Shown: positions 41,699 through 50,028 of the stretch, piece by piece | Layout of the letters: every line of letters begins with the position of its first letter | Numbering within the stretch: position 1 is the stretch's first letter | NCBI RefSeq assembly: GCF_042677005.1 | Contig: NZ_JBHTIF010000005.1 | Span: 1 to 64,000, forward strand | Reading direction: 5' to 3' | Source of the DNA: Lysobacter_I brunescens | GTDB taxonomy: Bacteria > Pseudomonadota > Gammaproteobacteria > Xanthomonadales > Xanthomonadaceae | DNA: 64,000 nucleotides | Made by a program: the position numbers and the translations under genes | The notes under the pieces: generated by a model | What the model saw: the letters and a program-made list of their open reading frames with translations, nothing else | Told to the model about the DNA's origin: nothing | Database searches by the model: none

Positions 41699-43783
41699 AT
41701 GTCGAAACGCCAGGACCCCGCACTGCGTCTGATGCTGGTCGATGACAGTGCCGAGGAGGCGGAAGGCATCGTGAGCGGGCTGCGCAACGCCGGCATCGCC
41801 GTGCGGCCGGTCAGGCCGCTGAACAAGGAGGAGCTTGGCGCGGCCCTGATGGGCCAACCGGTCGACCTGATCCTGGCCGGCCACCCCTGCCAGTCGGTGC
41901 CGCTGAAGGATGTGGAGCAGCAGGTCACCGCGAGCGGCAAGGACATCCCGCTGGTGGCGGTAGTCGAACAGGTCGACACCGACAGCTTCTCCGAACTGCT
42001 CGACGGCATCGTCCGCGCCCTTGCGCTGCGCCACAAGCCGCCGCAGATCCTGGCCACGGTCCGCCGCGAATGGGCCGACCTGGAGGCCCGCCGCGCCCAG
42101 CGCCGGCTCGAAACCCAGGTGCGCGAGACCGAGCGCCGTTGCGACTCGCTGATCGAATCCTCGCGCGAACCGATCGCCTATGTGCACGAAGGCATGCACA
42201 TCCGCGCCAACAGCGCCTACCTCGAAATGTTCGGCTACGACTCCTTCGAGGACATCGAGGGCATGTCCCTGCTCGACCTCGTCGCACCCAGGCATGTCGA
42301 CGGCTTCAAGCAGCTGCTCAAGAGCATGAGCAAGGGCGAATCGCCGCCGGCGCGCTACGAGCTGGAAGCGCGCGACATCGAAGGCAACGCCTTCCCCGCG
42401 GTCATGGAATTCACCCTGGCCCAGTACGAAGGCGAGCCCTGCCAGCAGGTGATCTTCCGCCGCCAGGAAGCCGCGGTGGATCCGGAACTGGCGCGCAAGG
42501 TGGAGGAACTGCGCCAGCTCGACCAGGCCACCGGCCTGCTCAATCGCCCGACCTTCCTGCATGCGCTGGAGGATGCCGTGTCGGATGCCGCGCAGAACGG
42601 CACCCAGCACGGCCTGCTGATGGTCGAACCGGACCACTACCAGCGCCTGCTCAACGAGATCGGCCTGCACTCGGCCGACACCATCATGGCCGCCATCGCC
42701 GAACGCCTGCGCAGCGAGATCGGCGACGCCGCGATCGCCGCGCGCTTCTCGGAGCACACCCTCGCCGTGCTGGTCCGCAACAGCGATCATGCCGCGACCG
42801 AAACCCTCGCGACGCGGATCTGCAACACTTTCGCCGCCGAGGTGTTCGCCATCGGCGAACGCTCGGGCGTGATCACCGCCAGCATCGGCGGCGTGCAGAT
42901 CAGCCAGAAGAACGCCAGCGTCAGCCAGATCCTCGCCAAGGCCACCACCGGCGTGCAGTCGGCGGCCGGCGTCGGCGGCAACCGCTTCGAGCTCTTCGAC
43001 CCCAACGCGATGGACCGCGCCGAAGCCGAACGCATCCAGGCCTGGGTGCAGCGCCTGCGCGACGCGCTCGACCACAAGCGCTTCGTCCTGCACTTCCAGC
43101 CGGTCATCAACTTGCAGGGCGACAACCACCCGGTGTACGACACCTTCCTGCGCCTGGACGGCGGCGACGGCGAACTGGTCTCGCCCACCGCCTTCATCCA
43201 GATCGCCGAAGAGCACGGCATGCTGGAGGAGATCGACCGTTACGTGGTCGCGCGCGCGATCGAGCTGATCGCCCAGCGCGAGCACGCCGGCAAGCCGGTG
43301 ACCCTGCTGGTGAAGGTCTCGCAGGCCTCGCTGCAGAACGACGCGCTGACCACGCTGATCGGCGAACAGCTGGCGATGCGCGGCGCCTCCGGCGAATACC
43401 TCGCGCTGCAGCTGCAGGAAGCCAAGGTGTTCACCCACCTGCACGCCGTGCAGCAGTTCGCCGCGACCATCAACGGCTTCGGCTGCCGCCTCGGCCTGGA
43501 ACAGTTCGGCGCGGGCCTCGATTCGTTCCAGCTGCTCACCCACGTGCAGCCGCAGCTGGTCAAGATCGACCGCAGCTTTATCGAGGACATCCCGAAGAAC
43601 AACGAGAGCCAGCAGCGCGTGCGCGAGATCGCGCAGAAGGCGCGCGACCTGGACATCCTCACCATCGCCGAGTTCGTGCAGGACGCGGCGAGCATGTCGA
43701 TCCTGTTCTCGGCGGGCGTGGATTACGTCGAAGGCCACTTCCTGGCCACGGCCGGACCCGAGATGAACTACGACTTCGAGTAA
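41699..43783 (+). CDS. fimX: FimX-like protein: receiver-like, PAS, degenerate GGDEF and degenerate EAL domains
   Basis: A 694-residue cytoplasmic protein resembling FimX, the c-di-GMP receptor that controls type IV pilus assembly. In order: a receiver-like domain (1-125, beginning RLMLVDDSAEEAEG), a PAS domain (about 140-265, IESSREPIAYVHEGM), a GGDEF domain (about 270-430) whose signature is replaced by RFSEH, and an EAL domain (about 440-694) where the EAL motif reads VYDTFLR. Both enzymes should therefore be inactive, while a c-di-GMP-binding EAL pocket may remain. CGGAG eight bases before the ATG supports the start. The pilus operon at 50846-57270 provides a partner system. Confidence 0.87.
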   Translation: MSKRQDPALRLMLVDDSAEEAEGIVSGLRNAGIAVRPVRPLNKEELGAALMGQPVDLILAGHPCQSVPLKDVEQQVTASGKDIPLVAVVEQVDTDSFSELLDGIVRALALRHKPPQILATVRREWADLEARRAQRRLETQVRETERRCDSLIESSREPIAYVHEGMHIRANSAYLEMFGYDSFEDIEGMSLLDLVAPRHVDGFKQLLKSMSKGESPPARYELEARDIEGNAFPAVMEFTLAQYEGEPCQQVIFRRQEAAVDPELARKVEELRQLDQATGLLNRPTFLHALEDAVSDAAQNGTQHGLLMVEPDHYQRLLNEIGLHSADTIMAAIAERLRSEIGDAAIAARFSEHTLAVLVRNSDHAATETLATRICNTFAAEVFAIGERSGVITASIGGVQISQKNASVSQILAKATTGVQSAAGVGGNRFELFDPNAMDRAEAERIQAWVQRLRDALDHKRFVLHFQPVINLQGDNHPVYDTFLRLDGGDGELVSPTAFIQIAEEHGMLEEIDRYVVARAIELIAQREHAGKPVTLLVKVSQASLQNDALTTLIGEQLAMRGASGEYLALQLQEAKVFTHLHAVQQFAATINGFGCRLGLEQFGAGLDSFQLLTHVQPQLVKIDRSFIEDIPKNNESQQRVREIAQKARDLDILTIAEFVQDAASMSILFSAGVDYVEGHFLATAGPEMNYDFE

Positions 43784-43809
43784 GCGCCGTTCGTATCGCG
43801 TACAAACAA

Positions 43810-43840
43810 GAAGCCCGCCTTCCGGCGGGCTTCTTCGTTT
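43810..43840. terminator. Bidirectional terminator between fimX and htpX
   Basis: GAAGCCCGCC (43810-43819) and GGCGGGCTTC (43824-43833) enclose TTCC and are followed by TTCGTTT on the plus strand; on the minus strand the tail is TTGTTTG. It serves the two convergent genes. Confidence 0.8.
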
Positions 43841-43856
43841 CCGGGATGGAAACAAA

Positions 43857-44759
43857 TCAGAACATCTGCTGCGGCACGCCCTGCGGTGCGCCTTCCAGCC
43901 GGCGCAGGGCCTCGATGCGCTCTTCCAGCGGCGGGTGGCTGAGGAACAGCTTGCGCAGGCCGTGGCCGACGCCACCGGAAATCCCGAACGCCTGCACCTG
44001 CTTGGGCAGCGTGCTCGCGCCGTAGGTGTGCGACAGGCGCTGCAGCGCGGCGATCATCTTGCCGCGACCGGCCAGGCGGGCGCCGCCGGCATCGGCGCGG
44101 AACTCGCGCCAGCGCGAGAACCACATCGCGATCATGCTCGCGAACAGGCCGAACACGAGTTCCAGGACGAACACCGTGACGAAGTAGCCGATGCCGACGC
44201 TGCCCTCCTCGCGGTCGGGATTGAGGAAGCCGTCGACCACGCGGCCGACGATGCGGGCCAGGATGATGACGAAGGTGTTCAGCACGCCCTGGATCAGGGC
44301 CATGGTCACCATGTCGCCGTTCGCGACGTGGCTGACTTCATGAGCCAGCACCGCTTCGGCTTCGTCCCGGTCCATCGCACGCAACAGGCCTGTGGACACC
44401 GCGACCAGCGCGTTGTTGCGGTTGGCGCCGGTGGCGAAGGCATTGATCTCCGGCGCCTCGTAGATGGCGACCTCGGGCATGCCGATGCCGGCGGCCTGCG
44501 CCTGGCGTTCGACGGTCGAGAGCAGCCAGCGCTCGACTTCGTTGCGCGGCTGGGTAATGACGTAGGCGCCGGTGGTCTTCTTCGCGATCCACTTGGACAT
44601 CAGCAGCGAGATGATCGAGCCACCGAAACCGAGGATGACGGCCATGACCAGCAGCCCGCCGTTGGTGCGCGGGTCGATGCCGAACACGGACATGACCACG
44701 CTGAGCAGCAGCAGGACGGCGAGATTGGTGGCGAGGAACAGGGCGATGCGCTTGAACAT
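43857..44759 (-). CDS. htpX: Heat-shock protease HtpX (M48 metalloprotease)
   Basis: Inner-membrane zinc protease in membrane protein quality control. The 300-residue product has two N-terminal membrane helices (LFLATNLAVLLLLSVVMSVFG and VMAVILGFGGSIISLLM), the zinc motif HEVSH in AVLAHEVSHVANGDM, and two further hydrophobic segments after residue 150, exactly as in HtpX. Length is typical (about 290). No heat-shock or Cpx-like operator could be identified upstream. Confidence 0.95.
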   Translation of the reverse strand: MFKRIALFLATNLAVLLLLSVVMSVFGIDPRTNGGLLVMAVILGFGGSIISLLMSKWIAKKTTGAYVITQPRNEVERWLLSTVERQAQAAGIGMPEVAIYEAPEINAFATGANRNNALVAVSTGLLRAMDRDEAEAVLAHEVSHVANGDMVTMALIQGVLNTFVIILARIVGRVVDGFLNPDREEGSVGIGYFVTVFVLELVFGLFASMIAMWFSRWREFRADAGGARLAGRGKMIAALQRLSHTYGASTLPKQVQAFGISGGVGHGLRKLFLSHPPLEERIEALRRLEGAPQGVPQQMF

Positions 44760-44894
44760 GACGGAACCCGATGATGGATCGCGCCCGGACGGCGCGGCTT
44801 GGCAAGTAAGCTATGGCAGGGCCCGTCGCTTTCAAGACATCGACGCGATCGCGCCAAAATCCGCAGACGGACCATTCAGCCCGCAGATATCTCG

Positions 44895-45806
44895 ATGACA
44901 GCGCCCGCGATCCATTACAGAGGCCGCTTCGCCCCCTCGCCGACCGGCCCGCTGCACCTGGGCTCGCTGGTCGCCGCCCTGGGCAGCTGGCTGATGGCCC
45001 GCCACGCCGGCGGCGAATGGTGGATCCGCATCGAAGACCTGGACCCGCCCCGCGAGGTCCCGGGCGCGGCGGACGCGCAGGTGCGCACGCTGTCGGGCTT
45101 CGGGCTGGTGTCCGACGCGCCGATCGTGCGCCAGAGCGACCGCCACGCACTGTACGAGGCCGCGCTGGCGCGCCTGCTCGATGCCGGACTCGCCTTCGCC
45201 TGCCACTGCAGCCGCACCGACCTGGCCGAGACGGGCGGCATCCATCGCGCCTGCCGGCCGGGCCGGCATCGCGACACGCCGGCGATCCGCCTGCGCGTGC
45301 CCGACGACGCCCGGGTCGGGTTCGAGGACGCGATCCAGGGCCGGTTCGAGCAGGACGTGGCGCGCGAGGTCGGCGACGTGGTGCTGCGTCGCGCCGACGG
45401 CTACTGGGCCTACCAGCTTGCGGTGGTAGTGGACGACGCCGACCAGGGCATCACCGATGTGGTGCGCGGCGCCGACCTGCTGGACTCCACGCCGCGGCAG
45501 ATCCTGCTGCAGCGTGCGCTGGGCCTGCCCACGCCGCGCTACGCGCACCTGCCGCTGGTCTTGGACGAGGCCGGGCACAAGCTCTCGAAGTCATTGGCCG
45601 CACTGCCGGTCGATGCGGACGACCCGATGCCTGCGCTGCGCCTCGCGTGGTCCGCGCTCGGGCAGCCCGCGGGCGCGCTGCGCGGTATCGACGGGATCGA
45701 CAGGGTGCTTGCGCACGCCGTCGCGGAATTCGAACCGGGCTTGATCCAGCGCAAGCCGAACGCGGTCGCCGCACTGCACAATTGCGCTGCAACACAACGT
45801 GCATAG
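44895..45806 (+). CDS. gluQ: Glutamyl-Q tRNA(Asp) synthetase
   Basis: Attaches glutamate to the queuosine base of tRNA-Asp. The 303-residue protein is a truncated GluRS with only the catalytic part: class I HIGH motif as FAPSPTGPLHLGSL near residue 11, FACHCSRTDLAE with zinc cysteines near 101, and the KMSKS motif as HKLSKSLAAL. It lacks the anticodon-binding domain, as expected for YadB/GluQ-RS. The ATG at 44895 (MTAPAIHYRG) is chosen by alignment to the catalytic domain. Confidence 0.93.
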   Translation: MTAPAIHYRGRFAPSPTGPLHLGSLVAALGSWLMARHAGGEWWIRIEDLDPPREVPGAADAQVRTLSGFGLVSDAPIVRQSDRHALYEAALARLLDAGLAFACHCSRTDLAETGGIHRACRPGRHRDTPAIRLRVPDDARVGFEDAIQGRFEQDVAREVGDVVLRRADGYWAYQLAVVVDDADQGITDVVRGADLLDSTPRQILLQRALGLPTPRYAHLPLVLDEAGHKLSKSLAALPVDADDPMPALRLAWSALGQPAGALRGIDGIDRVLAHAVAEFEPGLIQRKPNAVAALHNCAATQRA

Positions 45807-45878
45807 AATCGACTCGAACAGGTCGCCGGATCGTCATCGACACGCGGCGCCTGCCCTTCACCGGACGGAGAACCCTAC

Positions 45879-46619
45879 ATGACTTCACGCGTCGCACTCG
45901 TCACCGGCGGCACCGGCGGCATCGGCACCGCCATCTGCAAGCGCTTGGCCGACATGGGCCACAAGGTCGCCACCAACTACCGCAACGAGGAAAAGGCGAA
46001 GGCGTGGCAGGCCCAGCTCAAGTCGCAGGGCTACGACATCGCGCTGGCGAAGGGCGACGTGACCTCGGCCGAGGAAGCCGAGGCGATGGTGCGCGAAGTC
46101 GAGCGCACGCTCGGCCCGGTGGAGATCCTGGTCAACAACGCCGGCATCACCCGCGACGGCACCTTCCACAAGATGAGCGCCCAGCAGTGGCAGGACGTGA
46201 TCAACACCAACCTCAACTCGGTGTTCAACGTCACCCGACCGGTCATCGAGGGCATGCGCGACCGCAAGTGGGGCCGCGTCATCCAGATCAGCTCGATCAA
46301 CGGTCTGAAGGGCCAGTATGGCCAGGCCAACTACGCCGCCGCGAAGGCCGGCATGCACGGCTTCACCATTTCGCTGGCCCGCGAGAACGCCAAGCTCGGC
46401 GTCACCGTCAACACCATCTCGCCCGGTTACATCGCCACCGACATGGTCATGGCCGTGCCGGAGGAAGTCCGCGCCAAGATCGTGGCCGACATCCCGACCG
46501 GCCGCCTCGGCACCCCGGAAGAGATCGCCTACGGCGTGGCCTTCCTCGCCGCCGAGGAAGCCGGCTGGATCACCGGCTCGAACCTCGACATCAACGGCGG
46601 CCACCACATGGGCTGGTGA
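45879..46619 (+). CDS. phaB: Acetoacetyl-CoA reductase (PhaB-type SDR)
   Basis: NADPH-dependent reduction of acetoacetyl-CoA to (R)-3-hydroxybutyryl-CoA for polyhydroxyalkanoate synthesis. The 246-residue short-chain dehydrogenase shows the cofactor loop TGGTGGIG at residues 9-16, NNAG, the catalytic serine in ISSING and Tyr/Lys as YAAAK. The NITRDGTFHKM and GLKGQYGQANYAAAKAGMHGF segments are typical of PhaB. GGAG precedes the ATG. It is followed by phaR and a second PhaB-like gene. Confidence 0.9.
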   Translation: MTSRVALVTGGTGGIGTAICKRLADMGHKVATNYRNEEKAKAWQAQLKSQGYDIALAKGDVTSAEEAEAMVREVERTLGPVEILVNNAGITRDGTFHKMSAQQWQDVINTNLNSVFNVTRPVIEGMRDRKWGRVIQISSINGLKGQYGQANYAAAKAGMHGFTISLARENAKLGVTVNTISPGYIATDMVMAVPEEVRAKIVADIPTGRLGTPEEIAYGVAFLAAEEAGWITGSNLDINGGHHMGW

Positions 46620-46682
46620 CAGGCCGCCTCGAACCGCCAGGCCTCTGCGCCGGGCGGGGTCGGCGCACAGGCACTTTTCGAC

Positions 46683-46713
46683 GACACGGCCCGGCCATGC
46701 GCCGGGCCGTGTC
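46683..46713. terminator. GC-rich hairpin after phaB
   Basis: GACACGGCCCGGC (46683-46695) and GCCGGGCCGTGTC (46701-46713) form a perfect 13-base stem with loop CATGC, 64 bases past the phaB stop. The T tail is poor, so this is a candidate terminator or a stabilising hairpin. The rest of the 248-base gap before phaR shows nothing I can assign. Confidence 0.5.
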
Positions 46714-46867
46714 CTGTCCGGCGCAATTTCCGCGATATCAATCACTTGGCTTTCGTGTGGCGATCACAACATGGGCCGCCGAACGGCGCCCTCTGGCCGA
46801 CGAGTTGCAAGTGGCCATCGGCTGGGCCATGCTCAGCCGACATAACTCCAATTAGAGCAAGGGCTCC

Positions 46868-47368
46868 ATGGCAGCTTCGCGGATCATCAAGAAATACCCG
46901 AACCGCCGCCTTTACGACACCAAGATCTCCAGCTACATCACGATCGAAGACGTACGCCAGCTGATCGTCGATGGCGAGGATTTCGAGGTTCGCGATGCAA
47001 AATCGGGGGAAGACCTGACGCGTCAGGTCCTGTTGCAGATCATCGCCGAGCACAAGCAGGACGGCGAACCCATGCTGTCGACCCAGCTCCTGAGCCAGAT
47101 CATCCGTTTCTACGGGGATTCGCTGCAGGGCTTCATGGGCAACTATCTCGAACGCTCGATGCAGGTGTTCCTGGACCAGCAGCAGCAGTTCCGCCAGCAG
47201 ATGGGCGGACTCATCGGCCAGACGCCCTGGACGATGATGAACCAGCTGACCGAGCGCAACCTCGAGATGTGGCGCGAGTTCCAGCACAACCTTACCGGCG
47301 GCGGCCTCGGCCGCAGCCCGACGACCCGCCCCCGCGACAAGACCGGTACCGGCGGGCAGGACGACTGA
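46868..47368 (+). CDS. phaR: Polyhydroxyalkanoate synthesis repressor PhaR
   Basis: A 166-residue DNA-binding regulator that represses phasin and PHA genes and is released when it binds PHA granules. The N-terminal DNA-binding domain is highly typical: RIIKKYPNRRLYDTKISSYI, then TIEDVRQLIVDGEDFEVRDAKSGEDLTR. The PHB-accumulation domain (around residues 65-110; LLSQIIRFYGDSLQGFM) follows, and the tail is Gly, Thr and Arg-rich. Its place between two PhaB-type reductase genes agrees with the role. Confidence 0.95.
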   Translation: MAASRIIKKYPNRRLYDTKISSYITIEDVRQLIVDGEDFEVRDAKSGEDLTRQVLLQIIAEHKQDGEPMLSTQLLSQIIRFYGDSLQGFMGNYLERSMQVFLDQQQQFRQQMGGLIGQTPWTMMNQLTERNLEMWREFQHNLTGGGLGRSPTTRPRDKTGTGGQDD

Positions 47369-47383
47369 GCTTTCCATTTCACG

Positions 47384-47410
47384 ATGCCGCGCGGCCCGTC
47401 CGCGCGGCAT
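47384..47410 (+). terminator. Hairpin after phaR
   Basis: ATGCCGCGCGG (47384-47394) and CCGCGCGGCAT (47400-47410) make a perfect 11-base stem with loop CCCGT, followed by TGTCGTG, a weak T tail. It lies 15 bases after the phaR stop and 65 before the second phaB-like gene. Confidence 0.55.
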
Positions 47411-47474
47411 TGTCGTGCATGGCGCCCGCCAGGCCGGATCCGTCCGGCGAGGGCGCGGACGCAGGGGAATCGAC

Positions 47475-48215
47475 ATGAACCAACGCATCGCCGTCGTCAC
47501 CGGCGGCATCGGCGGGCTGGGCACCGCCATCTGCATTGCCCTGGCGCAGGCCGGGCGCCGCGTCATCGCCGCCGACCTCGGCGCGCGCACCGAACGCATC
47601 GCCGAGTTCCAGCGCGAGACCGCAGGGCTGGACATCCGTTTCGAGCCGGTCGACGTCACCGATTTCGAGTCATGCGGCGCGCTCGCGCGCAGGATCGAAG
47701 CCGAGCACGGATCGATCGACATCCTCGTCAATGCCGCCGGCATCACCCGCGACACCACGCTGCGCAAGATGGAACCGTCGCAGTGGGACGCGGTGATGCG
47801 GGTGAACCTCGACAGCGTGTTCAACCTCTGCCGGCACATCATCGACGGCATGACCACGCGCGGCTTCGGGCGCATCGTCAACATCAGCTCCGTGAACGGC
47901 CAGACCGGCCAGTTCGGCCAGGCCAACTACTCCGCCGCGAAGGCGGGCATGCACGGTTTCACGATGGCACTGGCCCGCGAGGTCGCGCGCAAGGGCGTGA
48001 CCGTGAATTCGGTGTCGCCCGGCTACTGCGAGACCGCGATGGTGATGGCCATTCCCGAGGACATCCGCGCCGGCATCGTCGACAAGGTGCCGGTGGGCCG
48101 CCTGGGCAAGCCGTCGGAAATCGCGCGTACCGTCGAGTTCCTCACCGCCGACGACGCAGGCTTCATCACCGGCGCCAACATCCCGGTCAATGGCGGACTG
48201 TTCATCGGCTTCTGA
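47475..48215 (+). CDS. Second acetoacetyl-CoA reductase-like SDR
   Basis: A 246-residue short-chain dehydrogenase paralogous to the product of 45879-46619: cofactor loop TGGIGGLG at residues 9-16, NAAGITRDTTLRKM, ISSVNGQTGQFGQANYSAAKAGMHGF with the catalytic Ser, Tyr and Lys, and the same C-terminal pattern (INVNGG replaced by IPVNGG). It is likely also PhaB-like, though another 3-ketoacyl-CoA substrate is possible. AGGGGA lies six bases before the ATG at 47475, which decides this start over one upstream. Confidence 0.86.
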   Translation: MNQRIAVVTGGIGGLGTAICIALAQAGRRVIAADLGARTERIAEFQRETAGLDIRFEPVDVTDFESCGALARRIEAEHGSIDILVNAAGITRDTTLRKMEPSQWDAVMRVNLDSVFNLCRHIIDGMTTRGFGRIVNISSVNGQTGQFGQANYSAAKAGMHGFTMALAREVARKGVTVNSVSPGYCETAMVMAIPEDIRAGIVDKVPVGRLGKPSEIARTVEFLTADDAGFITGANIPVNGGLFIGF

Positions 48216-48276
48216 ACCGACGATCATTCCGCGATCGCTCTTCCTTTCGTTCTTCGCACGCACCAGGGTCGCCCGC

Positions 48277-48447
48277 ATGAAACTCACGCCCCCCAGCTTC
48301 CCGTCCTGGCTGTTCGCCGTGCTGTTCGGCGCTGCAGGCATCGCCGGCAAGTACGGCTTCTTCGCCGCCGCCGCACCGCACGCCTTCGTGCTGGTGATGA
48401 TCGCCTTCCTGATCCTGCTCGCCGCGACCCTGTTCGCGGGGCTGTGA
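48277..48447 (+). CDS. Small hydrophobic membrane protein
   Basis: A 56-residue protein made of two hydrophobic segments (SWLFAVLFGAAGIAGKYGFF and HAFVLVMIAFLILLAATLFAG) joined by a short Ala/Pro turn; probably a two-helix inner-membrane protein. It resembles small DUF1328-like proteins only loosely. An in-frame start at 48190 inside the preceding gene is less likely. Confidence 0.6.
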   Translation: MKLTPPSFPSWLFAVLFGAAGIAGKYGFFAAAAPHAFVLVMIAFLILLAATLFAGL

Positions 48448-48456
48448 GCCGCACGC

Positions 48457-48537
48457 TGTCATCCCGAGCAACGCGAGGGACCTGCTGTTCGTCGTTCGAC
48501 GTTTGAAAGCAGGTCCCTCGCGTTGCTCGGGATGACA
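48457..48537. repeat. Perfect 30-base inverted repeat
   Basis: 48457-48486 and 48508-48537 are exact inverted copies, beginning TGTCATCCCGAGCAACG and ending GACCTGCT next to a 21-base loop. The same TGTCATCCC end occurs at 37829-37857. It lies between convergent genes and may act as a bidirectional terminator, or be the relic of a small mobile element. Confidence 0.75.
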
Positions 48538-48550
48538 GGTTTCTTTTCCG

Positions 48551-49816
48551 TTACATCGGCACCGGCGTGAGCTTCACCAGACGTCCGCCGGCGCCATCTT
48601 CCAGAATCCAGATCGCACCGTCCGGCCCCTGCTCCACTTCGCGGATGCGGCGGCCCATGGCGTAGCGGCCCGCTTCGCGCGCGGTGTTGCCGTCGAAGCG
48701 CACGCGGATCAGCGCCTGCGAGGCGAGTCCGCCGATGAAGCCGTCGCCCCGGAAATAGGGGAACAGGTTGCCCGAGTAGATGATGAAACCCGCGGGCGCG
48801 ATGGTCGTCCGCCAGGCCACTTCCGGTGCGTTGAGATCCGGGCGCGTAACGTGGTCGGGGATGTCGACGCCGTCGTAGTGGTTGCCGTCGGACACCACCG
48901 GCCAGCCGTAGTTGGTGCCGCGCTCGATCAGGTTGAGCTCGTCGCCGCCGGCCGGGCCCATCTCGTGCACCCACAGCTTGCCCGCGCCGTCGAAGGCGAT
49001 GCCCAGCATGTTGCGATGGCCCAGCGTCCAGGTCTGCGCGGGCACGCCGCCCTGCGCGAAGAACGGGTTGTCGCTCGGCGTGCTGCCGTCGTCGTTGAGA
49101 CGCACCAGCTTGCCGAGGCTGCTGGCCATGTCCTGCGCCGGCGTCATCTTCTGGCGATCGCTGGAGGTGATCCACAGCTTGCCGTCGGCGCCAAAGACGA
49201 TGCGGTGGCCGTAGTGGCCCTCGCCGGTGACCTTGGGTGTCTGTCGCCAGATCACCTGCGGCGTGCCCAGGCTGCCACCGCCGTTCGCGTCCAGGGTGAG
49301 CTGCGCGCGCACCACGGTCGCGCCACGCGTGCTGTTCGGGCCCGCCTCGGCATAGCTGAGGTAGACGTAGCGGTTGCTCGCGAACTGCGGATGCAGCACG
49401 ACGTCGCCGAAACCGCCCTGCCCGCCGTACTGCACGGTCGGCGCGCCGGTGATCGTGCCGGCAGTCTTCGTTGCCGGGTCGAACAGGCGCAGCTGGCCCT
49501 GCTTCTCGGTCACCAGCAGGCGACCATCGGGCAGGAAGGTCATCGCCCACGGCTCGCTGAAGGTCGCGAACGGGGTGCTGACGAACGGCTGGCTCGGCAC
49601 CGCCTGGGGCCGGTTCGGGCCGCCTGTGATGCGCGGCTTGTCGGCGGCGGGCGCGGTCGGTGCAGGCGCGGTGGTCTGCGGACGGGTCTTGTCGGGACGG
49701 CGCTTGTCGGTCGTGAGCTTGGCGCCGTCGGCACCGACGGTGCCGCTGCAGGCGATCAGCACGAAGGACACGGACAGGACGAGGGCACGGGGAATGGCGG
49801 GGGTCGAGATGGGCAT
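48551..49816 (-). CDS. PQQ-dependent soluble-type sugar dehydrogenase lipoprotein
   Basis: A 421-residue protein with a lipoprotein signal (lipobox LIAC near residue 20), a Thr/Pro/Ala-rich linker to about residue 65, and a six-bladed propeller of the soluble aldose sugar dehydrogenase type (YliI/Asd). Family motifs are EPWAMTFLPDGRLLVTEKQG, HYGHRIVFGADGKLW with the PQQ-side histidine, LGHRNMLGIAFD, EMGPAGGDELNLIE and YGWPVVSDG. It should oxidise aldoses in the envelope with PQQ; no PQQ synthesis genes are in the window. AGGAGG nine bases before the ATG supports the start. Confidence 0.88.
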   Translation of the reverse strand: MPISTPAIPRALVLSVSFVLIACSGTVGADGAKLTTDKRRPDKTRPQTTAPAPTAPAADKPRITGGPNRPQAVPSQPFVSTPFATFSEPWAMTFLPDGRLLVTEKQGQLRLFDPATKTAGTITGAPTVQYGGQGGFGDVVLHPQFASNRYVYLSYAEAGPNSTRGATVVRAQLTLDANGGGSLGTPQVIWRQTPKVTGEGHYGHRIVFGADGKLWITSSDRQKMTPAQDMASSLGKLVRLNDDGSTPSDNPFFAQGGVPAQTWTLGHRNMLGIAFDGAGKLWVHEMGPAGGDELNLIERGTNYGWPVVSDGNHYDGVDIPDHVTRPDLNAPEVAWRTTIAPAGFIIYSGNLFPYFRGDGFIGGLASQALIRVRFDGNTAREAGRYAMGRRIREVEQGPDGAIWILEDGAGGRLVKLTPVPM

Positions 49817-50028
49817 CGGGGGCTGCCTCCTGAGCGGGTGGAGTGTGTTGTAACCGAACGCATGGACGACTGCCGTGACCATCTTGGCAGGCCGGAGCCG
49901 TCATCCTGCCCCCGACAAGGCGTGCATACCTGAACACGGCGTCCGTTTCCATGACCTCCGGGGCATTGAAGCGGACCGCAACCGGCCGCATAGGGGATAG
50001 TCACATTCCCCGGACCGGAGTCCCGCGC

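Noticed and set aside
41489..43975. Open frame of 828 codons on the minus strand
   Set aside because: Antisense to fimX; composition is that of a shadow frame and no domain is visible.
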